DNA of 6,827 bases from Desulfobacterales bacterium (GTDB taxonomy: Bacteria; Desulfobacterota; DSM-4660; Desulfatiglandales; Desulfatiglandaceae): contig JAKLQB010000162.1 in assembly GCA_022013615.1 (NCBI GenBank), positions 1 through 6,827 on the forward strand, given 5' to 3'. Within the stretch, counting starts at the first letter, position 1. Each line of letters opens with the position of its first letter. A model generated the notes under the pieces. That model was not told the DNA's origin, searched no databases, and saw only the letters and a program-made list of their open reading frames with translations. Made by a program: the position numbers and the translations under genes. Shown piece by piece: positions 1-4,992 of this stretch.

Positions 1-814
1 CATATTGCGATTGGTCCCTAAACCTGCAGGGCGGATTGTGGAAGGGGAAATACTGTATCGTGGAGAGGACCTGGTGAAAAAATCCCAGAAGGAGATGAGA
101 GAGTACAGGGGGAATAAGTTATTTATGATCTCTCAGGACCCAATGACCTCCCTGAATCCGGTTTTCACCATCGGTAATCAGATTGGCGAGGCAATTAGAA
201 GACGTAAAAAGTTGACCGGACATGATCTAAAGGAAAAAATCGTCGAAATGCTCAAGGTAGTCCACATCCGGGCGTCAGAGACCCGTGCCCATGCATATCC
301 CCATCAATTTAGCGGCGGAATGAAGCAGAGGTCAATGATTTCAATGGCCCTGGCATGCCAACCGGAGATCCTCATCGCCGATGAACCTACAACAGCTCTT
401 GATGTTACCATCCAGGCTCAGATTCTGAAGTTGATGGTGGAGATCCGTGAGCAATATCACACATCCATTATCCTCATCACCCATGACCTGGGTGTTATTG
501 CCAGGTTCTGCGATTATGTCCTGGTCATGTATGCAGGGAAGATTGTCGAAAGGGCGGATGTGAAGACATTATTTAAGGGGAACAGGCATCCTTATACAAA
601 GGGACTGATCAATTCCCTTCCTCATCTGGGCAAGAAGCAACGAAGGCTTGAGAGTATAAAGGGGCAGCCCCCTGACCTTCTAAACCTGTCAGGGGGATGC
701 CCCTTTGAACCGAGATGTGACTATTCAGTGGAAAGATGCTCCGTGGAATATCCGCCAGTCGAATCTGCAGGGAAAGGACATCTGCTCTCCTGCTGGAGAT
801 GGAGAGAAATATGA
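1..814 (+). CDS. oppD: Peptide/nickel-type ABC importer ATP-binding protein, OppD/DppD family (5' partial)
   Basis: This is a cytoplasmic ATPase subunit that powers an Opp/Dpp-type importer for peptides or similar small solutes. The reading frame is open to the left edge, and the TTG at base 5 is an internal Leu codon, not a start. The Walker A P-loop and roughly the first 55-60 residues lie before the window. Counting from that Leu, visible motifs are the Q-loop [11 protein letters not shown] (Q44), ABC signature SGGMKQR (103-109), Walker B ILIADE (122-127), the D-loop ALD and the switch His (H160). The C-terminal oligopeptide-transporter extension has RHPYTKGL and four cysteines (C232, C238, C245, C263). 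Some family members bind a 4Fe-4S cluster with this pattern. The stop overlaps the next start (ATGA), so the two ATPases are translationally coupled and probably pair as a heterodimer. Substrate cannot be told, because the permeases and binding protein are outside the window; dipeptide, oligopeptide, nickel or glutathione are all possible. Confidence 0.95.
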   Translation, partial: ILRLVPKPAGRIVEGEILYRGEDLVKKSQKEMREYRGNKLFMISQDPMTSLNPVFTIGNQIGEAIRRRKKLTGHDLKEKIVEMLKVVHIRASETRAHAYPHQFSGGMKQRSMISMALACQPEILIADEPTTALDVTIQAQILKLMVEIREQYHTSIILITHDLGVIARFCDYVLVMYAGKIVERADVKTLFKGNRHPYTKGLINSLPHLGKKQRRLESIKGQPPDLLNLSGGCPFEPRCDYSVERCSVEYPPVESAGKGHLLSCWRWREI

Positions 815-1785
815 AGGGGGAAAGTATCCTCAAGGTCAATAACCTCAAGAAATATTTCTCCATGGGAAAGGAGGGCATATTTTCCGGTAAGGCGAGGATG
901 GTCAAGGCAGTAGATGGAATAGACTTTTCCCTTTATAAGGGGCAGACATTTGGATTGGTGGGTGAATCCGGTTGCGGGAAAACGACAACAGGGAGATGTA
1001 TTCTGAAACTGTATGGAATTACAGATGGGGAGATTCTCTTTCAAGGAAAAAACATCCACAGCTTTGAGGGGAAGGAGCGGATGCAATACCGCCGGGCCGT
1101 GCAGGCGGTCTTCCAGGACCCTTATGGATCCTTGAATCCCAGGATGAGGGTCGGTGAATTCATAGAAGAACCTATGCTGGTTCATGGAATTTTTAACTCC
1201 AGTGATCGTAAAAAGCGGGTGGAGGAACTTCTTGGTGTTGTTGGGCTAAGCTCTGATCACTCCAGCCGATATCCTCATGAATTCAGCGGTGGGCAGAGGC
1301 AGAGGATCTGTATTGCCAGGGCCCTTTCTCTAAACCCGAAGCTTGTGATTTTAGATGAGCCTGTCTCTGCCTTAGATGTCTCTATCCGTGCCCAGATATT
1401 AAACCTGCTCATGGATTTGCAAGAGGAATTCGGCTTGACCTACCTTTTCATATCCCATGATCTGTCGGTGGTGGAGCATATAAGTGATTTTGTTGCAGTG
1501 ATGTATCTGGCCAAAATCGTTGAGATGGCACCCTGCGAGATGATCTTCAAGAATCCGCTTCACCCTTACACCAACGCGCTTCTCTCGGCCATCCTTGTGC
1601 CTGACCCGGAATTGGTCCAGGACGCCATTATTTTAGAGGGGGATGTGGCTGATCCCCATGGTTTGGAGAAGGGATGCCTTTTTAGAAACAGATGTTTCAA
1701 TGCCACCGATGAATGCATGGAAAAGGAGGCGGAATTGATCGAAGTGGAGCCGAATCATAAGGTTGCGTGTCTAAGGGTTGCGTGA
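811..1785 (+). CDS. oppF: Peptide/nickel-type ABC importer ATP-binding protein, OppF/DppF family
   Basis: This is the second cytoplasmic ATPase of the importer, complete at 324 residues, which is normal for the family. I chose the ATG at 811 because it sits inside the upstream stop (ATGA), has GGAGAG five bases before it, and gives the usual N-terminus ([16 protein letters not shown]). The frame is open further upstream to 736, but that stretch is only the overlap with oppD. Motifs: Walker A GESGCGKT (51-58), Q-loop VFQDPYGSLNP (Q102), signature SGGQRQR (159-165), Walker B LVILDE (178-183), ALD D-loop and switch His H216. The C-terminal extension has HPYTNALL (251-258) and cysteines C289, C295, C302 and C320, matching the four-Cys pattern of the neighbour. 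All catalytic elements are present, so it should be functional. It is the last gene of the importer operon here. Family assignment is firm; the transported substrate is not known. Confidence 0.96.
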   Translation: MKGESILKVNNLKKYFSMGKEGIFSGKARMVKAVDGIDFSLYKGQTFGLVGESGCGKTTTGRCILKLYGITDGEILFQGKNIHSFEGKERMQYRRAVQAVFQDPYGSLNPRMRVGEFIEEPMLVHGIFNSSDRKKRVEELLGVVGLSSDHSSRYPHEFSGGQRQRICIARALSLNPKLVILDEPVSALDVSIRAQILNLLMDLQEEFGLTYLFISHDLSVVEHISDFVAVMYLAKIVEMAPCEMIFKNPLHPYTNALLSAILVPDPELVQDAIILEGDVADPHGLEKGCLFRNRCFNATDECMEKEAELIEVEPNHKVACLRVA

Positions 1786-1792
1786 ATAAGTG

Positions 1793-1829
1793 CCTAAAGT
1801 GATCTAAAGTGACCTAAAGTGTCTAAAGT
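1793..1829 (+). repeat. Short tandem repeat, four copies of CTAAAGT
   Basis: CTAAAGT occurs at 1794-1800, 1804-1810, 1814-1820 and 1823-1829, a 10-base period with the last unit one base short. The consensus unit is about GANCTAAAGT. It begins eight bases after the oppF stop. The last copy is also the left arm of a weak hairpin, GTCTAAA (1821-1827) with TTTAGAC (1835-1841). The period is near one helical turn, but there are too few copies and no unique spacers, so this is not a CRISPR. Function unknown; it may be a mobile or slippage-derived intergenic repeat. Confidence 0.8.
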
Positions 1830-1880
1830 TAAAATTTAGACCTGTGCGCTTAGATATTACTTGTTGAAGTTTACCATCTC

Positions 1881-2014
1881 GTAGTGTGGGTTGAGCGGTT
1901 TTAGTCCAATGGGTTTCACTAATTTCACATAATTTGCATATCATGGGAAGCAAGTAAAAGTATGTTAAAACAGCGAAACCCATCCCGCGTTTCGCGGGAC
2001 TCAACCCATCCTAC
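1881..2014. repeat. MITE-like nested inverted-repeat element
   Basis: Outer arms GTAGTGTGGGTTGAG (1881-1895) and CTCAACCCATCCTAC (2000-2014) are inverted complements with 13 of 15 bases matching. Inside them, ATGGGTTTCACT (1909-1920) and AGCGAAACCCAT (1972-1983) form a second imperfect pair, 11 of 12. Next to the right arm is a tight GC hairpin, CCCGCG-TTT-CGCGGG (1984-1998). The element is about 134 bases, has no coding capacity and an AT-rich core (1921-1971). The arms resemble the GTAGGGTGGGTT family of dispersed bacterial intergenic repeats as I remember them. I see no clear target-site duplication. It could also fold in RNA and act as a weak terminator between oppF and the amidohydrolase gene. 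Confidence 0.65.
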
Positions 2015-2069
2015 AAAGAGCTTAAACAATTTAACCACACAGGCCGAAAAAAAATAGATGAGGAAAGAA

Positions 2070-3266
2070 ATGAATTCTGAACTTTTAAAAAAGGCTTTTG
2101 ATCTTGAAGATCAACTTATTCAGTGGCGGCGGGAGTTCCATATGTACCCTGAAGTCGGCTTCAAGGAGTTCAGGACCGCCAAAAGGGTTTTTGAAGAACT
2201 CACCCGCCTGAATATTGATGCCACATCAGGGATCGGTGGCACAGGAGTTGTAGGGCTTATCAAAGGCAGGCAAAAGGGAAAGACCATCGCTTTGAGGGCA
2301 GATATGGATGCGCTTCCCATATCAGAAGAAAATGATGTACCCTATCGGTCCAGGAATCAGGGAGTCATGCATGCCTGCGGTCATGATGCACATACCAGCA
2401 TACTCCTGGGTGCAGCGACTATTTTGTCCGGGTTGAGGGAGTCTCTCAGTGGAAATGTAAAACTCATTTTTCAACCTGCAGAGGAGGTTCCGGAAGGTGG
2501 GGCATCAAACCTCATCCAGGAGGGCGTGTTAAAAAAACCTAAAGTGAATGCCGTTGTCGGGCTTCATCTTGTGCCAAGATTCCCATCCGGAATGGTGGCA
2601 ATCAAGGAAGGTGTTGTAACAGCGTCAACGGACAAACTCGAAATACGCATCATCGGCAAAAGCGGCCATGCTGCAAGACCTTATGAAGGGGTTGATTCCA
2701 TTGTCGTTGCGTCACAGGTCATTGGCTCGATTCAGGCAATGATCACGAGACAGACAGATGCCATCGACCCGAAGGTCGTGAGCATTGGGCGTATTTGTGG
2801 CGGAGAGGCACACAATGTGATTGCAAAAGAGGTGGTAATGTCCGGGACAATAAGAACGTTTTCAGGGGAAACCAGGCATAGAGTCCACAAGCTGATAAAA
2901 AAGACATGCCAGTCTATTGCTCAATCTATGGGAGCAAAAGCAGATGTGAAGATCGATCAAGGCAATCCTCCACAGATTAATCATTCCGGCCTGTTCGAGG
3001 TTCTGAGAACTGCATTGCCGGAGTCCCTTGGAAAAGAAAGTGTCATAGAGTTCCAAACCCCTTCCCTTGGTGGTGAGGACTTTGCGCTTTATTCGGAAAA
3101 GGTGCCTGGTTTCTTTTTTAACCTCGGGTGTAGAGAGAATAGGGGAGGGGTGAGCAACTCCCTTCACAACTCCCATTTTGATTTTGATGAGGCAATCCTT
3201 CCAAAAGGGGTGGCTGCAATGGTGTGCTGTGCACTGGCCCTGATGGAAAGCGAGGAATGGGTTTAA
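2070..3266 (+). CDS. M20D-family amidohydrolase (N-acyl amino acid / IAA-amino acid hydrolase type)
   Basis: This is a cytoplasmic metal-dependent amidohydrolase that would remove an acyl group from an N-acylated amino acid, or split a dipeptide-like amide. I prefer the ATG at 2070 (398 residues) because GAGG lies six bases before it; the ATG at 2058 adds four residues and has no ribosome binding site. Numbering from 2070, the M20D signatures are RREFHMYPEVGFKE (20-33), LRADMDALPISEE (75-87), HACGHDAH (101-108, metal ligands C103 and H105), PAEEVPEGGA (136-145, catalytic and metal Glu at 138-139), GLHL (H166), GKSGHAARP of the lid/dimerisation domain (H200), GGEAHNVI, SLGGEDF, and the last ligand His in LHNSHFDFDE (H366). 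All key residues are present and the length is typical. No signal peptide is seen. It follows the peptide importer genes on the same strand after 284 bases, which suggests use of imported peptides or acyl amino acids, but the exact substrate cannot be read from sequence. Confidence 0.93.
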   Translation: MNSELLKKAFDLEDQLIQWRREFHMYPEVGFKEFRTAKRVFEELTRLNIDATSGIGGTGVVGLIKGRQKGKTIALRADMDALPISEENDVPYRSRNQGVMHACGHDAHTSILLGAATILSGLRESLSGNVKLIFQPAEEVPEGGASNLIQEGVLKKPKVNAVVGLHLVPRFPSGMVAIKEGVVTASTDKLEIRIIGKSGHAARPYEGVDSIVVASQVIGSIQAMITRQTDAIDPKVVSIGRICGGEAHNVIAKEVVMSGTIRTFSGETRHRVHKLIKKTCQSIAQSMGAKADVKIDQGNPPQINHSGLFEVLRTALPESLGKESVIEFQTPSLGGEDFALYSEKVPGFFFNLGCRENRGGVSNSLHNSHFDFDEAILPKGVAAMVCCALALMESEEWV

Positions 3267-3280
3267 ACGAATGTAATAGT

Positions 3281-3360
3281 TCACCGCAGAGACGCTGAGT
3301 CCGCAGAGAAAAGATTTGACAGAATTACAGGATTAAGCAAGATTTTTATGTCCTGTACAT
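3281..3360. repeat. Degenerate intergenic repeats (CCGCAGAGA pair and ACAGGAT family)
   Basis: CCGCAGAGA occurs twice, at 3284-3292 and 3301-3309, within the phrase CACCGCAGAGACGCTGAG. This is followed by TTTGACAGAATTACAGGAT (from 3314), a degenerate form of the GACAGGATTTACAGGAT dispersed repeat, and by TCCTGT (3351-3356) in the opposite sense. I recall both families as common between genes in Desulfobacterota and neighbouring phyla, usually degraded as here. It starts 14 bases after the amidohydrolase stop. No coding function is seen. Confidence 0.6.
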
Positions 3361-3506
3361 CCTTTCATAAATCCCGTGTTACAACAATATCCACAACGAA
3401 CCCCACCTGGTCTGATAGAAGAATCATGTAAGGACTGTTGCGTTTGTTAGGGCTGGTCATAGCTGAATTATCTATGAAAATGCTCGATAAATCGTGGAAG
3501 ATTTAG

Positions 3507-3527
3507 GGTGGGGTTTTACACCCCGCC
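3507..3527. other. GC-rich hairpin (8-bp stem)
   Basis: GGTGGGGT (3507-3514), loop TTTAC, then ACCCCGCC (3520-3527) form an 8-bp stem with one G-T pair. It is not followed by a run of T on the + strand (GTTAATAG follows), so it is not a classic intrinsic terminator in that direction. It lies 240 bases after the amidohydrolase stop. It may be a dispersed palindromic repeat or a weak transcription stop. Confidence 0.5.
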
Positions 3528-3662
3528 GTTAATAGTTTGTCCAGGCTTAAGAAAGACATAAAGTAACTGATTTTACGGACAATTATAACTCTACAGAATA
3601 TTGAGCTATTGCATGTAAACAATAAAAAGTATATATCCTTAAAAACCGGATATGTTTTATGA

Positions 3663-3692
3663 TTTACAAGAAAAAGTAATCCTGTTTATCCT
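3663..3692 (+). promoter_or_regulatory. Weak candidate sigma70-type promoter for the AhpD-like gene
   Basis: TTTACA (3663-3668) and TATCCT (3687-3692) are 18 bases apart, matching the -35 and -10 consensus at 5 and 4 of 6 positions. The -10 box falls inside the ATCCTGTTT repeat, so a chance match is quite possible. It is the best candidate I see upstream of the start at 3765; a TATATA-rich stretch at 3630-3637 is another option. Confidence 0.2.
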
Positions 3693-3705
3693 GTTTATCC
3701 TGTCA
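3679..3705 (+). repeat. Triple tandem repeat of ATCCTGTTT
   Basis: Two exact 9-base units and one near-exact unit lie in a row (3679-3687, 3688-3696, 3697-3705, the last ending CA). This belongs to the same ATCCTGT/ACAGGAT family as the degraded copy near 3314-3342, in reverse orientation. It ends 60 bases before the start of the AhpD-like gene, so it may lie in its promoter region or leader. Confidence 0.75.
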
Positions 3706-3764
3706 AAAAATAGACAGACGAACTTATACCAAAACTAAAAATCAAGTTAGTAGGAGTGAACAGT

Positions 3765-4214
3765 ATGAAAAAAGATCGGATTCGCCAGATTATGCAGGAA
3801 ATATCTGAAGCTGCTCAGGAGGAGAAGGAGGAAACTTCCAGGGCTGTCAACGAAGTGCTCGATAAACCAGGCTCCAGCGTCGCATTGGCCATACAGATGC
3901 TCAGCAGAAGGCCGGATGTCTGTATCTCCACTCTGATAAAAAGCGCATCCCTGTATAAGAGCAAGGATATCCTGGATGAAAAAACAGCGGAGTTGATTGC
4001 TATTTCATCAGCAGTTGCCAATCGGTGTGAGCACTGCCTGAGTGTTCATTTGGACAAGGCCGCTTCCCTTGGTGCGACCGAGGATGAGATCTTTAACACT
4101 ATCCTTATCTCCAGCGCAATCTGCGAAACCTCTGCCTGGGCCTATGGCTTCAGGGAATTTCGAAAACTTGAAGGCAAACTAAAACGAAAGAGGAGAAAGG
4201 CTAATGAATCATAA
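3765..4214 (+). CDS. AhpD-like / carboxymuconolactone decarboxylase family protein
   Basis: This is a small all-helical cytoplasmic protein of the AhpD/CMD superfamily, predicted to have thiol peroxidase or disulfide reductase-type activity. The start is the ATG at 3765 with AGGAG (3752-3756) eight bases upstream; an in-frame GTG at 3756 overlaps that site and is unlikely. At 149 residues, the core runs from about 70 to 134 and contains the signature E76-x11-C88-E-H-C91-x3-H95 followed by LDKAASLGATEDEI, as in AhpD-like proteins whose two Cys form the redox pair. The first 50 or so residues are an extra charged helix (QEEKEETSRAVNEVL), and the tail is strongly basic (KLKRKRRKANES). Members of this family are decarboxylases only when other residues are present, so the redox reading is preferred. 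It appears to stand alone between a gene-free region and a minus-strand relic whose last bases overlap its stop. Physiological substrate unknown; a role in oxidative stress defence is plausible for an anaerobe. Confidence 0.87.
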   Translation: MKKDRIRQIMQEISEAAQEEKEETSRAVNEVLDKPGSSVALAIQMLSRRPDVCISTLIKSASLYKSKDILDEKTAELIAISSAVANRCEHCLSVHLDKAASLGATEDEIFNTILISSAICETSAWAYGFREFRKLEGKLKRKRRKANES

Positions 4215-4308
4215 CCACCACGGTTCGCTGGCTGACAAGCCTCTGTCCATGTGCCTGGTTAAACTGATGAAGTGAATAGCCAATCCTCGTGCCGCCTGAC
4301 CATTCAGG
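4207..4308 (-). pseudogene. CoxE-like von Willebrand factor A domain protein, short remnant
   Basis: On the minus strand the stretch reads VPEWSGGTRIGYSLHQFN followed by a segment ending in RTVVVMI. This closely fits the late part of CoxE-type vWA proteins (WSGGTRIGESL...RRTVVVILSDGWD), including the Thr of the metal-ion-dependent adhesion site in SGGT. The reading frame stops two codons after VVVM, before the SDGWD motif, and everything before WSGG is absent. About 33 residues remain of a protein normally near 350-400 residues or more. It is fused in frame to the AAA+ remnant upstream on the same strand, the usual order of a coxD-coxE pair, which points to an internal deletion. Its end overlaps the stop of the AhpD-like gene. 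It is not expected to be functional. Confidence 0.65.
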
Positions 4309-4640
4309 AACTTCACGGGCACGATTGGACGTAACCACCACCATGGGTTTCTTTTTTGCTTTCATGGTACCAATTTCAGGGATCGTGATCTGGAAATCAG
4401 AAAGGACCTCAAGCAAGAAGGCCTCGAACTCTTCATCTGAGCGATCAATCTCATCTATGAGCAAAACAGGGGCTTTTTCCTCAGCCCTCAATATGGCCTC
4501 GAGCAGGGGACGTTTTATCAAAAAAGCGGGGCTGTAGATAATCTGCTCGATCTCCTCCTTGTCTTTTTTTTCTGTTCTTCGAGTCTTATGTGTAAAAGTT
4601 GTTTGGGATAGTTCCATTCATAGAGGGACGTGGAGGCCAT
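4309..4640 (-). pseudogene. MoxR/CoxD-type AAA+ ATPase remnant, frameshifted and truncated
   Basis: The minus strand encodes, in two frames, a continuous piece of a MoxR-family ATPase of the CoxD kind. The first frame (about 4640-4570) reads SLYEWNYPKQLLHIRLEEQ, and the second (about 4575-4309) reads IIYSPAFLIKRPLLEAIL, then Walker B VLLIDEIDRSDEEFEAF, then LLEVLSDFQITIPEIGT and sensor 1 VVVTSNRAREV. The frame changes inside a run of eight A (plus-strand T8 at 4564-4571); nine A would join them as EEQKKKDKEEIEQIIYSP. The N-terminal third with the Walker A loop is missing, since upstream of base 4640 the sequence is unrelated, and the C-terminal lid domain is replaced by the vWA piece. Intact relatives act with a CoxE-type vWA partner in metalloenzyme maturation, for example of carbon monoxide dehydrogenase-type molybdenum enzymes. 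This copy lacks ATP-binding capacity and is a relic. Confidence 0.8.
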
Positions 4641-4671
4641 AATTAGAATTGCTGTAAGCAGAACATCAAAT

Positions 4672-4700
4672 TTGAAAATAGTCACTTTTTGTGGTATTCT
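4672..4700 (+). promoter_or_regulatory. Candidate sigma70-type promoter for the 86-aa gene and dacB
   Basis: TTGAAA (4672-4677) and TATTCT (4695-4700) are separated by 17 bases, matching consensus at 5 and 4 of 6 positions with the ideal spacing. Transcription would begin near 4707, about 25 bases before the ATG at 4732. It lies just beyond the end of the AAA+ relic, which fits an independent start for the downstream two-gene unit. This is a prediction from consensus only. Confidence 0.4.
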
Positions 4701-4731
4701 TAGATTTATCTCAGCATATCCGGGAATCACC

Positions 4732-4992
4732 ATGGAATTAGAAAAGAAAAAGCAAGTACCTCCTTCATCCCTTCAAGATCGGTTATCCGAATTGGAGGAA
4801 CAGGCCGCTCAAAGGCAAATCCATGTTCATTATGACCTGCTCGAAGCCGCAGGACTAAAACTGAAAGGAGGAATCTGTAAGATAAACGGAGAATATCACC
4901 TCTTTGTTGACCGCCGAAAATCAATAGCCGACAAAATCGACATCTTACAGGATCACCTTGATCACGCAAATCCCGAAGATATCCCTCAGTAA
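4732..4992 (+). CDS. Small protein of unknown function, coupled to dacB
   Basis: This is an 86-residue, probably cytoplasmic protein that I do not recognise as a named family. I chose the ATG at 4732 because the frame upstream to 4630 overlaps the relic and the candidate promoter, and because the protein from MELEKKKQVPP on looks natural; the ribosome binding site is weak (GGGAA at 4722-4726). Residues 11-28 form a charged helix (LQDRLSELEEQAAQRQ). They are followed by IHVHYDLLEAAG, then LKGGICKINGEYHLFVDRR (54-72, two short strands around a conserved-looking GGxC-x-xxGxxxxxxD pattern), then a helix KIDILQDHLDH. Similar short proteins with a GGxC-then-Asp layout occur in many anaerobes as hypothetical proteins. 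Its stop overlaps the start of the S13 peptidase gene (TAATG), so the two are co-translated and may act in the same process. No membrane segment or signal peptide is visible. Confidence 0.75.
   Translation: MELEKKKQVPPSSLQDRLSELEEQAAQRQIHVHYDLLEAAGLKLKGGICKINGEYHLFVDRRKSIADKIDILQDHLDHANPEDIPQ

Larger units (their letters stand above)
3267..3764. other. Gene-free intergenic region of about 500 bases
   Basis: I find no credible gene here in any frame: stops are frequent, and no RNA gene is recognisable. The left end holds the CCGCAGAGA/ACAGGAT repeats, the middle an 8-bp GC-rich hairpin, and the right end a triple ATCCTGTTT repeat. The right-end repeat, read in reverse complement, resembles the left-end stretch (both begin TTTGACAG), so the region may be the remains of one element with inverted ends. 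The part from about 3535 to 3680 is AT-rich and otherwise featureless. Confidence 0.6.

Noticed and set aside
736..810. Longer N-terminus for the OppF-type ATPase, starting at 736
   Set aside because: The added 25 residues are the oppD coding sequence read in another frame; the ATG at 811 has a good GGAGAG site, the ATGA overlap and the usual family N-terminus.
721..1185. Minus-strand open frames opposite the oppD/oppF junction
   Set aside because: They overlap two confident ATPase genes and have no family resemblance.
1793..1829. CTAAAGT repeats as a CRISPR array
   Set aside because: Units are about 10 bases with no unique spacers, and no cas gene is nearby.
1804..2004. Minus-strand 66-codon frame between oppF and the amidohydrolase gene
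   Set aside because: It consists of tandem and inverted repeat sequence and shows no coding character.
2862..3284. Minus-strand open frame of 140 codons inside the amidohydrolase gene
   Set aside because: It lies opposite a strongly supported M20D gene and shows no recognisable domain.
3507..3527. Hairpin as an intrinsic terminator of the amidohydrolase gene
   Set aside because: No T-tract follows the stem on the + strand and it lies 240 bases beyond the stop; kept only as a hairpin.
4289..4537. Plus-strand 82-codon frame opposite the AAA+ relic
   Set aside because: It is the antisense of clear ATPase homology and has no domain of its own.
4630..4731. Upstream extension of the 86-residue protein to an ATG at 4630
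   Set aside because: It would start inside the relic, cover the candidate promoter and add a hydrophobic stretch unlike the rest of the protein.
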